This document shows, piece after piece, positions 38,948 through 48,958 of a stretch of DNA of 64,000 nucleotides. The notes below the pieces were generated by a model. It was not told the DNA's origin, searched no databases, and saw only the letters and a program-made list of their open reading frames with translations. Position 1 is the first letter of the stretch. Each line of letters begins with the position of its first letter. Made by a program: the position numbers and the translations under genes. Origin of the DNA: Prevotellaceae bacterium (GTDB taxonomy: Bacteria; Bacteroidota; Bacteroidia; Bacteroidales; Bacteroidaceae); assembly GCA_031262785.1 (NCBI GenBank), contig JAISHB010000127.1, positions 1-64,000 on the forward strand, read 5' to 3'.

Positions 38948-39312
38948 AAGCGTTTCACACCATCCTGTTGCTGGTCATCTCCAATTTGTTTATGACCTTC
39001 GCTTGGTACGGCCATCTCAAGTTGCAGGAGATGAAAGTCATCTCTTCTTGGCCGCTCTATGCGGTGATTCTCTTCTCGTGGTCGATTGCGCTGGCCGAAT
39101 ATGCCTTTCAGGTGCCGGCCAACCGCATGGGATTTGTCGGCAACGGAGGCCCTTTTACGCTGATGCAGCTCAAAGTGATTCAAGAGGTGGTGACCTTGGT
39201 GGTTTTCACCCTTTTCTCCACCCTGCTGTTTAAGGGGGAAGCGCTCCACTGGAATCATTTGGCTGCCTTCGTCTGCTTGGTGTTAGCCGTCTACTTTGTT
39301 TTTTATAAATAG
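38944..39312 (+). CDS. DMT family protein (DUF486)
   Basis: FMTFAWYGHLK...WSIALAEYAFQVPANRMGF...FTLMQLKVIQEVVTL. Confidence 0.9.
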   Translation: MKAFHTILLLVISNLFMTFAWYGHLKLQEMKVISSWPLYAVILFSWSIALAEYAFQVPANRMGFVGNGGPFTLMQLKVIQEVVTLVVFTLFSTLLFKGEALHWNHLAAFVCLVLAVYFVFYK

Positions 39313-39329
39313 CTCCTTCTATTGGCACC

Positions 39330-41768
39330 ATGAAAAAGAGAATCCTTACGTTCCTCTTCTGGGGATGCCTTAGCGGCACTCTGGCCGCACAATCTGTGCG
39401 GCAACAACTGTTGCTGAACAACGACTGGCGATTTGCCTACGGTCATGCCGCCGACAAGCAGAAAGATTTCACCCACGGCACCGAATACTTTACCTATCTG
39501 ACCAAGGCGCAAGCCCATAACCAGAACAGGGGACCCAGTTGGACAGCGTTCAACGACAGCACCTGGGCGCGCATCTCCCTGCCGCACGATTGGGTGGTGG
39601 ATTTGCCCTACAGTGCAGCGGCAAGTCACAGCCACGGCTACAAAACCGTGGGTTGGAACCATCCCGAAAACAGCGTCGGCTGGTATCGCCGCCGCTTCTA
39701 TCTCCCCGAAAGCGACCGCGGAAGCCACATCGAGGTGCGATTCGACGGCATCTTTCGCGATGCGCAGGTGTTCTGCAACGGATTCTACCTTGGAGGCGAG
39801 CCGAGCGGATATGCCACGCAGCTCTACGACCTGACCGAGTATCTGAACTACGGCGGCGAGAACATTCTTTGTGTGCGCGTTGACGCCTCGATGGAAGAGG
39901 GTTGGTTTTATGAAGGTGCCGGCATCTACCGCAATGTGTGGCTGTTGAAAACCGCGCCGCTACACGTCAAAGAGTTTGGCACCTTCGTGACCTCCACGTT
40001 GAACGACTCCCTGACCTGTGCCCAACTGCACATCTCCACCCAGGTGGCGAACGATGCGCTCGAGGCACTTCACTTTGAGGTGATTCAACGCCTCCTTGCG
40101 GCCGACGGAAGAGAGGTTGCCCGCACACGCGCCGCCGCCCGGGCTTCGGCACGAACCTCCGCTCATCTGCAACAAAGCCTCACGGTGAATCAACCCCTGT
40201 TATGGAGTTTGGAGCAGCCCCATCTCTACACCCTGCAAACCGAAATCTATCGGGAGGGCGTCCTAACCGACAGCTATCCCACCTCCGTGGGTATTCGCAC
40301 CGTCCGCTTCGATGCCGACCGTGGTTTTTTCCTCAACGGCCGTGCCGTGAAGCTCAAGGGCACCAACATTCATCAAGATCACGCCGGCGTGGGCAGCGGC
40401 ATTCCCGACGAATTGTGGAGGTACCGCCTCGAACGCCTCAAAGAGCTGGGGTGTAACGCCATTCGCTGCTCCCACAACCCTGCCTCACCTGCTCTTTTGG
40501 ATTTGTGCGACCGCATGGGCGTGTTGGTGATTGCGGAAAACCGTTTGATGGGCGTCAACGACGTTCACTTCGACCTGCTTAGCCGTATGGTGGTGCGCGA
40601 CCGCAATCACCCTTCCATCATTCTTTGGAGTGTAGGCAACGAAGAGTGGGCTATTGAGGGGAATGAGCGCGGGCGCGACATCGCCCGCACTATGACGGCC
40701 TTCCTACACACGCTCGACACTACGCGTCTGTCTACCTACGGCAACTCGGGCGGCCGCACCCTCGAGCAAGGCGTGGAAGTGGCGGGCTATAACTATTTCA
40801 TCCAAAACGGAGTGGACAATGAACGGCGCCGTTTTCCCCAACGCCGTGCGTATGGGTCCGAAGAGACCACCGGAAGCGGCACCCGCGGCGTCTATTTCCC
40901 CCAGGCGGGCAGCGGACGAATGGTTTCTCTCAATCGTCTTCCGGCCGATGCCTCCCAACCGCTTCAGGTCATTGAGCGCGGCTGGAAGTTCTATGCCGGT
41001 CGCCCTTGGTTGGCCGGAGTTTTCTTTTGGACGGGGTTTGATTACCGCGGCGAACCCAATCCGCTTAGTTTCCCCGCCACCGGATCGCAATTCGGCATTC
41101 TGGACTATTGCGGCTTCCCCAAAGATGAGGCTTTTTACCTGCAGGCCTGGTGGAGCCAGAGGCCGGTATTGCATCTTTCGCCGCACTGGAACCTTCAAGG
41201 CCACGAAGGCGACACCGTTCGGGTGTGCGCCTACACCAACTGCGATGAGGTGGAGCTTTGGGTCAACGCAAAACGGCTGAAGAAGCAGAGGGTTCCGCCC
41301 AATGGACACGTCAGCTGGACTACTCGTTACATGCCCGGCCGTTTGCTGGCCAAAGGATATAAAAACGGTCGTTTGCAACTGCGGCGGGAAATCGCCACCA
41401 CCACTGCGCCCGCACACATCGTGCTGCGCCCGCACAAAGATTCGTTGCGTGCCGACGGGCAAGACCTCATCGTGGTCGATTTGAGCATTACCGACGCCAA
41501 GGGACGCGAAGTGCCCGATGCCAACCTCGCACTGGAGGTGACGGTTAGCGGCGGCGCCGTTATCTTGGGCTACGGCAACGGCGATTCGGCCTTCGACCAC
41601 GTAGAGCGTCCCCTTCCCGCCGACCACCCGCAACCTTTCGGCATCCACACCTTCAACGGCAAGGCGCAACTGCTGCTCCGCTCGGTCGAAGGAGCCGCCG
41701 GAACGGTTCAATTGAGCGTCGTCGGCGGCGCCCGGATGCATACTCACTACACCATTCCCCTCTTCTAA
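39330..41768 (+). CDS. Glycoside hydrolase family 2 (beta-galactosidase-like)
   Basis: LPHDWVVDLPY, LKGTNIHQDHAGVGSGIPDELWRYRLERLKELGCNAIRCSHNPASP, LWSVGNEEW. Confidence 0.93.
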   Translation: MKKRILTFLFWGCLSGTLAAQSVRQQLLLNNDWRFAYGHAADKQKDFTHGTEYFTYLTKAQAHNQNRGPSWTAFNDSTWARISLPHDWVVDLPYSAAASHSHGYKTVGWNHPENSVGWYRRRFYLPESDRGSHIEVRFDGIFRDAQVFCNGFYLGGEPSGYATQLYDLTEYLNYGGENILCVRVDASMEEGWFYEGAGIYRNVWLLKTAPLHVKEFGTFVTSTLNDSLTCAQLHISTQVANDALEALHFEVIQRLLAADGREVARTRAAARASARTSAHLQQSLTVNQPLLWSLEQPHLYTLQTEIYREGVLTDSYPTSVGIRTVRFDADRGFFLNGRAVKLKGTNIHQDHAGVGSGIPDELWRYRLERLKELGCNAIRCSHNPASPALLDLCDRMGVLVIAENRLMGVNDVHFDLLSRMVVRDRNHPSIILWSVGNEEWAIEGNERGRDIARTMTAFLHTLDTTRLSTYGNSGGRTLEQGVEVAGYNYFIQNGVDNERRRFPQRRAYGSEETTGSGTRGVYFPQAGSGRMVSLNRLPADASQPLQVIERGWKFYAGRPWLAGVFFWTGFDYRGEPNPLSFPATGSQFGILDYCGFPKDEAFYLQAWWSQRPVLHLSPHWNLQGHEGDTVRVCAYTNCDEVELWVNAKRLKKQRVPPNGHVSWTTRYMPGRLLAKGYKNGRLQLRREIATTTAPAHIVLRPHKDSLRADGQDLIVVDLSITDAKGREVPDANLALEVTVSGGAVILGYGNGDSAFDHVERPLPADHPQPFGIHTFNGKAQLLLRSVEGAAGTVQLSVVGGARMHTHYTIPLF

Positions 41769-41781
41769 CCCCCCTCTGCCC

Positions 41782-43176
41782 ATGCAAACCTTTATCAGTC
41801 AGCTCAACGACTATCTCTGGACCTACCTCCTGATTGCCCTGCTGTTGGGCTGTGCGCTTTGGTTCACCCTGCGCACCCGTTTCGTACAATTCCGCATGCT
41901 GGGCGAAATGATTCGCCTGTTGGGCGAGTCGGCCGGCGGGAAAACAGCCCGGGGCGGGAAACAAATCTCTTCGTTTCAGGCGTTTGCCATCTCCATTGCC
42001 AGCCGGGTGGGCACGGGCAACCTGGCCGGCGTGGCCACGGCCATCACCATGGGTGGTCCGGGCGCGATTTTCTGGATGTGGGTGATTGCTTTGCTGGGGG
42101 CGGCCAGCTCGTTCGTGGAATCTACCCTGGCACAGCTCTACAAGGTGAAGGGAAAAGATTCGTTCGTGGGCGGACCGGCCTACTACATGCGTCGGGGCTT
42201 GAAGCAGCCGTGGATGGGAGCACTCTTTGCGGTACTGATCATCCTGACCTTCGGATTTGCCTTCAACTCGGTGCAGAGCAACACCATTTGCGATGCTTTC
42301 GAACTGGCCTTCGGATGGGATAACCTCACCGTGGGCATTTGCCTGGCGGTGGTCACCCTGCTGATTATCTTCGGAGGGGTGCAGCGCATCGCCCGCGTGA
42401 GCAGCGTGGTGGTGCCGGTGATGGCGCTCGGCTACGTGGCACTGGCGCTGGTGATAGTGGCGATGAACCTGGGCGCGCTGCCCGCGGTCTTCCGCCTGAT
42501 TGTTTCGCATGCTTTCGGCTGGGAACAGGCCTTGGGCGGCGGCGTGGGAGCCGCCCTGATGCAAGGAATCCGCCGCGGCCTCTTCAGTAACGAGGCGGGC
42601 ATGGGGTCGGCGCCCAATGCCGCGGCCACGGCACACACTTCCCATCCGGTCAAGCAGGGACTGATTCAAACCTTGGGGGTTTTCACCGACACGTTGCTGA
42701 TTTGTTCGTGCACCGCCTTCATTATCCTGTGCAGCGACGCTCCGCTGGATGGAACATTCTCCGGAGTCCAGCTCACCCAAGAAGCCCTGAGGCACACTAT
42801 CGGCGCATCCGGCCATATTTTCGTGGCCGTGGCGCTCTTTTTCTTTGCCTTCAGCAGCATTTTGGGCAACTACTACTACGGAGAGGCCAATGTGCGCTAC
42901 CTCACCCCTTCTCCGTGGGTGATGCACGCCTATCGCCTGGCCGTGGGCGCGATGGTGCTCTTCGGCGCCCTGGCCGCCCTGGATTTGGCCTGGGTGTTGG
43001 CCGACATCACCATGGGACTGATGGCCTTGTGCAACCTCATCGCCATTTCGTTGCTGGGCAAGCAGGCATTCCGTCTTTTAGACGACTATCGGGCACAAAA
43101 ACGGGCGGGAATCAAGGATCCGGTCTTTCGTAAAGAACGGATGCCGGAGGTAGAAAGTGAGGTGGAGTGCTGGTAG
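41782..43176 (+). CDS. Sodium:alanine/glycine symporter (AGCS family)
   Basis: RVGTGNLAGVATAITMGGPGAIFWMWVIALLGAASSFVESTLAQLYK; GLFSNEAGMGSAPNAAATAHTSHP. Confidence 0.95.
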   Translation: MQTFISQLNDYLWTYLLIALLLGCALWFTLRTRFVQFRMLGEMIRLLGESAGGKTARGGKQISSFQAFAISIASRVGTGNLAGVATAITMGGPGAIFWMWVIALLGAASSFVESTLAQLYKVKGKDSFVGGPAYYMRRGLKQPWMGALFAVLIILTFGFAFNSVQSNTICDAFELAFGWDNLTVGICLAVVTLLIIFGGVQRIARVSSVVVPVMALGYVALALVIVAMNLGALPAVFRLIVSHAFGWEQALGGGVGAALMQGIRRGLFSNEAGMGSAPNAAATAHTSHPVKQGLIQTLGVFTDTLLICSCTAFIILCSDAPLDGTFSGVQLTQEALRHTIGASGHIFVAVALFFFAFSSILGNYYYGEANVRYLTPSPWVMHAYRLAVGAMVLFGALAALDLAWVLADITMGLMALCNLIAISLLGKQAFRLLDDYRAQKRAGIKDPVFRKERMPEVESEVECW

Positions 43177-43236
43177 GAGATAATAAGCGGCGTAATTCCT
43201 CACTTATATAGTTTATTTTCTACCTTTGTTGCGAAA

Positions 43237-46200
43237 ATGAATATTCCCCTTATGACTTACATGCAATTACTTAACAAGATGGGATTTATCCCTAAAGAAA
43301 ATGCTGTTGGTATATACATAAAGAAATACCAACAACATGAAAACTATTCGCTCGAAGTAAATGTAGAAAAGCAAACCATTCATTACGGCAATCTCATCAC
43401 CTCCGAGAGCAAGACCACCCAAAATTTCTCCCAACCGGAGAATTTTGTTGTATTAGAGTGCGTAGACCGATTACTCACCAAAGGATACCCTCCCCAACAG
43501 ATTGTGTTGGAGAAAACGTGGCCGGCCGGACACGGCACTTCCGGCAGATTGGATATTTGCGTGCGGCGGAGTGACGGCACCGACTATTTACTAATCGAAT
43601 GCAAGACGTTCGGCAAAGAATTCGAGAAAGAATCCGGCAAACTCCATAAAGACGGCGGACAGCTCTTTACTTATTTCAAATTCAGCAATCATGCCGATGT
43701 ACTCATGCTTTATACTTCGCATCTGGACGCACGGCATGAAATTCGGTACCGAAACGAGATTATCAAGATAGAAGAAGCGTATCGGGCAGGAGATGTGAAC
43801 GATTTCTATGAGAAATGGAATAAACTAACGAAAGACAACGGCATTTTCGAAGAGTGGGTGAAGCCATACAACTTTGAGAGCAAAGCACTCACCATGGACG
43901 ATTTGAAAACCATTCAACCGGAAGACAGCGGTTTCATCTTCAACCGGTTTTTGGAGATTCTACGGCACAATGTCGTCTCGGATAAGCCCAATGCCTTCAA
44001 TAAAATATTCACGCTGTTCCTTTGCAAGATATACGATGAGAAAGAGTGCGAAGGGAGCACACGCGAATTGGCTTTTCAATGGAAGGAGGGCATCGATGAC
44101 GACACCTCCTTTCAATTGCGCCTCACCGATTTATATAAGGAGGGGATGTGGGAGTTTCTCGACAAGCACGTCACCGATTTCTCGGAAGAGCAGTTTAAAA
44201 ACCGATACCAAAATCTCACCGATGAAGACAAAAACGACCTTTTGAAAGAGATTAATAAGATTCGTCTGGAAAAAAACAATGAATTTGCCATTAAAGAGGT
44301 CTACGACGAGAAGTCTTTTAAGGAAAACGCCGTGGTGGTTAAGCAAGTGGTAGAGCTTCTGCAGGGTTATAAGATACGTTACGCTGCCAAACAACAATAC
44401 CTTTCCGATTTCTTCGAACTATTGTTGACCACCGGCTTCAAACAAGAATCGGGTCAGTTCTTTACGCCCGTTCCGGTGGCTCAGTTCATTATTAAATCAT
44501 TGCCTGTTGATGCGATTCTAAGCGCAAAACTGCTGGAGGGGAAAAAAGACGATCTGCTGCCCTATATTATCGATTACGCATCGGGTAGCGGTCATTTCAT
44601 CACCGAAAGCATGAATGAGATTCAGTGCCTGCTTCAGGGGCAAGTGCGCAAAGGGTTGAAGACGGAGGCTGTCAAGCTCATCGAGAAGAGCAAGATAGAT
44701 CCCTACGGCTGGGCATTGCAATATGTGTATGGCATCGACAAAGATTACCGCTTGGTCAAGGTAGGCAAGGTAGGTTGCTATTTGCATGGCGACGGATTGG
44801 CCAATGTCATCCACTCCGACGGCTTGGCACGATTCGGTTACCCCGAATACAAAGGGAAACTGGCTGTTAAAGACGCCACATTCCCCCAAGAGAACAAGCA
44901 ATTCGACATCGTCCTATCCAATCCCCCCTATTCGATTTCCGCCTTTAAAAACGTGGCGCGGGAATATTACGGAGCGCAAGACTTTGAGTTATACGACAGC
45001 CTGACAGACAACAGTTCGGAAATAGAGTGTCTTTTTGTGGAACGTGCCAAGCAATTACTCAAGGACGGAGGCGTTGCCGGCATCATTTTGCCCAGCTCCA
45101 TGCTGACGAACGCCGGCATCTACACCAAAACGCGCGAAATCCTCCTGCAATATTTCAACCTGATTGCCATCACAGAGTTTGGCTCCAACACCTTTATGGC
45201 TACGGGGACCAACACGGTGGTACTCTTCCTGCGCCGACGCGGAAACTACGACTGTATCAACATTCGGAAATCTATCCAAGCCTTTCTTGCCAATCCTTCG
45301 GCAGATATTACCATCGGTGGCATAGAACGTCCGGCAGCTAAGTATGTGGAACATGTTTGGAACGGATTACACCTGGATGATTATCTTACGCTGTTGAAGA
45401 AGCATCCCAACGAGCGCGTACTTTCCCATCCGCTATATAAAGCGTATCAAAACCGGATAAAAACCAAGAAAGAGAGCGAGTTTTTTGAGAAAACCCTGGC
45501 AATAGAGGAAGAGAAGCTAACCTATTTCATTCTTGCCTACCCGCAACAGACCGTTCTCATCAAGAGCGGTTCCAAAGAGGAGGAAAAACGCTTCTTGGGC
45601 TATGAATTTTCCGCCCGGCGCGGCAGCGAAGGGATACATGCTATCCAGCGCGGCAAAGAGATTGCCGAATGTACGATGCTCTTCGATGCCGACAGCTATG
45701 ACAATCCGGCAAAAGCAAGTACTTACATCTACAAAGCCTTTAAGGGCGAACCACTTTCGGATATTCCCGAGGAGATGAAAGCACATGTGTTCACGATGAA
45801 CCTGGTAGAACTGCTCACCTTCGATCGGGCGGACTTTGAGAAGACCCTCTCGTTGGCGGCTAAAAAGAGCGTAAAGATTGAGAGCCGCTGGCCGCTATAC
45901 CCGTTGTCTAATCTTGCAACAATAGAATATGGCGATAGAATTGTGCGTAAATCGGAAGCCGGCAAATTATATCCCGTATATGGCGGTGGTGGAGAAACTT
46001 TTAGAGCAGATAAATATAACAGAGAAGATAGATACATCTATTCCCGCTTCGGCATGTCGCCCGAATGCGTACGATTCGTTAAAGGCAGGTTTTTCCTGAA
46101 CGATTCGGGATTAACACTCTCTTCAAAAACAGCCTCACTCTCCAGCAACTATATCGATACGTATTTATCTTTAAACCAGGAAAGAATATATCAATGCGGT

Positions 46201-46962
46201 AGAGGTGTCGCTCAAAAGAATATAGATATGGAGCAATTTTTATCGCTATCTGTTCCCGTTCCCCCCAAAGAAGTCCAAGAGAAGATTGTTAATGAAATAA
46301 TGGAGGTGGAGAAAGAGGTAGCCAGGGCAAAAGAAGAGATAGAGCAGCACGCATCTTATACGGAAGAACTATTCCAAAACCTGAAGGCGACTTCGGTTGA
46401 GCTAAATAAACTTGTATCTTTCAAAAACGGACTGAACTATAACCGTAATAGTGTAGGAGAGACGATCAACATCATCGGCGTAGGTGATTTCCGCGACAAT
46501 ATTGTTCCCGAATGGGAGAAGATTAACCGTATTCAAATTGAAGGTGAATTGCCCGATGATTATCTACTAAAAAAGAATGACTTGTTGATTGTACGCTCTA
46601 ACGGGTCTTCCAATTTAGTGGGTAGAATCCTATTTATCGATAAGACCTTCGCAACCACTTCGTTTTCGGGCTTTACGATTAGATTGCGGCCCGACACCAC
46701 AAAGGTTCATCCCAAATTCCTTTGCTATTATCTGCGAATAAATGCTATTAGAAAGCAATTCGCCACAGGTAGTAGTGGTTCAAACATTAAAAGTTTGAAC
46801 CAGAAACTTATTTCTACCATACCCATACCCCTTCCTTCCTTGGAAGCGCAAAGCAAAATCGCCTCCCAATTAGAAACCATCGAACTTCAAATAGCCCAAG
46901 CCCGGAAGGTCATTGACCAGAGCACGGCGCGCAAGGCAGCAATCCTAAAAACATATCTATAA
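43237..46962 (+). CDS. Single-chain restriction-modification protein: N-terminal PD-(D/E)XK-like region, N6-adenine methylase, two C-terminal specificity (TRD) domains
   Basis: GRLDICVRRSDGTDYLLIECKT; IIDYASGSGHFITES; FDIVLSNPPYSIS; two HsdS-like TRDs each followed by a coiled coil. Start could instead be ATG 43252, since a -7 box TACCTTTG lies at 43221-43228. Confidence 0.85.
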   Translation: MNIPLMTYMQLLNKMGFIPKENAVGIYIKKYQQHENYSLEVNVEKQTIHYGNLITSESKTTQNFSQPENFVVLECVDRLLTKGYPPQQIVLEKTWPAGHGTSGRLDICVRRSDGTDYLLIECKTFGKEFEKESGKLHKDGGQLFTYFKFSNHADVLMLYTSHLDARHEIRYRNEIIKIEEAYRAGDVNDFYEKWNKLTKDNGIFEEWVKPYNFESKALTMDDLKTIQPEDSGFIFNRFLEILRHNVVSDKPNAFNKIFTLFLCKIYDEKECEGSTRELAFQWKEGIDDDTSFQLRLTDLYKEGMWEFLDKHVTDFSEEQFKNRYQNLTDEDKNDLLKEINKIRLEKNNEFAIKEVYDEKSFKENAVVVKQVVELLQGYKIRYAAKQQYLSDFFELLLTTGFKQESGQFFTPVPVAQFIIKSLPVDAILSAKLLEGKKDDLLPYIIDYASGSGHFITESMNEIQCLLQGQVRKGLKTEAVKLIEKSKIDPYGWALQYVYGIDKDYRLVKVGKVGCYLHGDGLANVIHSDGLARFGYPEYKGKLAVKDATFPQENKQFDIVLSNPPYSISAFKNVAREYYGAQDFELYDSLTDNSSEIECLFVERAKQLLKDGGVAGIILPSSMLTNAGIYTKTREILLQYFNLIAITEFGSNTFMATGTNTVVLFLRRRGNYDCINIRKSIQAFLANPSADITIGGIERPAAKYVEHVWNGLHLDDYLTLLKKHPNERVLSHPLYKAYQNRIKTKKESEFFEKTLAIEEEKLTYFILAYPQQTVLIKSGSKEEEKRFLGYEFSARRGSEGIHAIQRGKEIAECTMLFDADSYDNPAKASTYIYKAFKGEPLSDIPEEMKAHVFTMNLVELLTFDRADFEKTLSLAAKKSVKIESRWPLYPLSNLATIEYGDRIVRKSEAGKLYPVYGGGGETFRADKYNREDRYIYSRFGMSPECVRFVKGRFFLNDSGLTLSSKTASLSSNYIDTYLSLNQERIYQCGRGVAQKNIDMEQFLSLSVPVPPKEVQEKIVNEIMEVEKEVARAKEEIEQHASYTEELFQNLKATSVELNKLVSFKNGLNYNRNSVGETINIIGVGDFRDNIVPEWEKINRIQIEGELPDDYLLKKNDLLIVRSNGSSNLVGRILFIDKTFATTSFSGFTIRLRPDTTKVHPKFLCYYLRINAIRKQFATGSSGSNIKSLNQKLISTIPIPLPSLEAQSKIASQLETIELQIAQARKVIDQSTARKAAILKTYL

Positions 46963-46979
46963 CTCAATCCTATTAAAAT

Positions 46980-48083
46980 ATGGCATTACAATGTGGCATA
47001 GTCGGCCTTCCCAACGTAGGAAAATCGACCCTTTTCAACTGTTTGTCGAGCGCCCGGGCGCAAGCGGCCAACTTCCCCTTCTGCACCATCGAACCCAACG
47101 TGGGCGTGATCACCGGTCCCGACGAACGGCTCACGCGCCTGGCCGAGCTGGTACATCCCCGGCGCATCGTGCCCACCACGGTGGAGATTGTGGATATTGC
47201 CGGCTTGGTCAAGGGGGCGAGCAAGGGCGAAGGCTTGGGCAACAAGTTTTTGGCCAACATCCGTGAGACCGACGCCATCCTGCATGTGTTGCGCTGCTTC
47301 GACGACGAGAACGTGACCCATGTCGACGGCTCGGTCGATCCCGTCCGCGACAAAGAGATTATCGATGCCGAATTGCAAATCAAAGACCTCGAGACCATCG
47401 ACGCCCGCATCCAAAAAGTGCAGAAACAGGCACAGACCGGCGGCGACAAGGCGGCCAAACTGCTGCTGGAGGTGCTGCTCAAGTTTAAAGCGGCGCTCAG
47501 TCAGGGTCTTTCGGCGCGTACCGTCAGCTTCGAGACCAAAGATGAGCAGCGCGCCGCCCGCGATCTGTTCCTACTGACGGCCAAACCGGTGCTTTACGTC
47601 TGCAACGTGGACGAGGCATCGGCCGTAAGCGGTAATGCCTACGTCCAGGCCGTTCGCACGGCGGTGAAAAACGAAGAGGCCGACATCCTGGTGGTCGCCG
47701 CCAAGACCGAAGCCGACATTGCCGAGTTGGAAACCTACGAAGACCGGCAGCTTTTCCTGGCGGAAGCGGGACTGGCGGAATCGGGAGTCAACCGCCTCAT
47801 CAAGGCGGCCTACCAACTGCTCAACCTCGAGACGTTTTTGACCGCGGGCGAAGACGAAGTGCGTGCCTGGACCTATCATAAGGGTTGGAAAGCGCCGGGG
47901 TGCGCCGGGGTGATACACACCGACTTCGAGAAAGGCTTCATCCGCGCCGAGGTGATTAAGTATGCCGATTTTCTGGCCTACGGCAGCGAGGCAGCCGTGC
48001 GTGAAGCGGGCAAGCTCAGCGTCGAAGGCAAAGAATACGTGGTGCAAGACGGCGACATCATGCACTTCCGCTTCAACGTCTAA
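46980..48083 (+). CDS. ychF: Redox-regulated ATPase YchF
   Basis: CGIVGLPNVGKSTLFNCLS, FCTIEPNVGVI, VDIAGLVKGASKGEGLGNKFLANIRETDAI. Confidence 0.97.
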   Translation: MALQCGIVGLPNVGKSTLFNCLSSARAQAANFPFCTIEPNVGVITGPDERLTRLAELVHPRRIVPTTVEIVDIAGLVKGASKGEGLGNKFLANIRETDAILHVLRCFDDENVTHVDGSVDPVRDKEIIDAELQIKDLETIDARIQKVQKQAQTGGDKAAKLLLEVLLKFKAALSQGLSARTVSFETKDEQRAARDLFLLTAKPVLYVCNVDEASAVSGNAYVQAVRTAVKNEEADILVVAAKTEADIAELETYEDRQLFLAEAGLAESGVNRLIKAAYQLLNLETFLTAGEDEVRAWTYHKGWKAPGCAGVIHTDFEKGFIRAEVIKYADFLAYGSEAAVREAGKLSVEGKEYVVQDGDIMHFRFNV

Positions 48084-48127
48084 CCCCCTGTCGCCCGATG
48101 AACAGTATCCCTTAAAAAACTCTCCTT

Positions 48128-48958
48128 ATGACCTCACTCTTTATCACCTGGAATCCCGATCCCGAAATCTTCCGTATTTTCGGCATCCCCGTGCGCTACT
48201 ACGGCCTGCTTTGGGTGGTTGGCATCGCGCTTTCCGCCTATGTGGTTCACTACATCTACCGCGACAAGAAGATTGGCGAAGAGAAGTTCGAACCCCTCTT
48301 CTTCTACTGCTTCTTCGGCATCCTCCTGGGGGCACGATTGGGACATTGCCTCTTCTATAACGAGCACGGCTACTACTTTTCCAACTTCTACACCACGCTC
48401 GAGGTTTTCCTGCCCTTTCGACACGATGCCGCCGGCTGGCATTGGACAGGCTACGCCGGACTGGCCAGCCACGGAGGCACGGCCGGCCTGATTGTTTCGC
48501 TCTGGCTCTACTGTCGGAAATACAAAATGCACTTCATGGACGTGTTGGACATCATGGGCGTGGCCGCTCCCGTTTGCGCCTGCTTTATCCGGCTGGCCAA
48601 CCTGATGAATCAAGAGATTGTGGGCGATGCCACCACCGTGCCCTGGGCCTTTGTCTTTCCGCACGTGGACATGCAGCCGCGCCACCCCGCCCAGCTCTAC
48701 GAAGCACTGGCCTACCTGCTGATCTTCGGCATGATGCTCTACCTCTACAAAACACGGGGCAAAACGCTGCGGCGCGGCTTTTTCTTCGGGCTGTGCATCG
48801 CCAGCATCTTCACCTTCCGCTTTTTCATTGAGTTTATCAAGATGGAGCAGGTCGATTTCGAGAAAAACATGGTGCTGGACATGGGACAATGGCTCAGCAT
48901 CCCCTTTATTTTGGCCGGACTCTACTTTATGTTCGGGTATGGGCGCAAACGGGGGTGA
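48128..48958 (+). CDS. lgt: Prolipoprotein diacylglyceryl transferase
   Basis: [55 protein letters not shown]. Confidence 0.96.
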   Translation: MTSLFITWNPDPEIFRIFGIPVRYYGLLWVVGIALSAYVVHYIYRDKKIGEEKFEPLFFYCFFGILLGARLGHCLFYNEHGYYFSNFYTTLEVFLPFRHDAAGWHWTGYAGLASHGGTAGLIVSLWLYCRKYKMHFMDVLDIMGVAAPVCACFIRLANLMNQEIVGDATTVPWAFVFPHVDMQPRHPAQLYEALAYLLIFGMMLYLYKTRGKTLRRGFFFGLCIASIFTFRFFIEFIKMEQVDFEKNMVLDMGQWLSIPFILAGLYFMFGYGRKRG

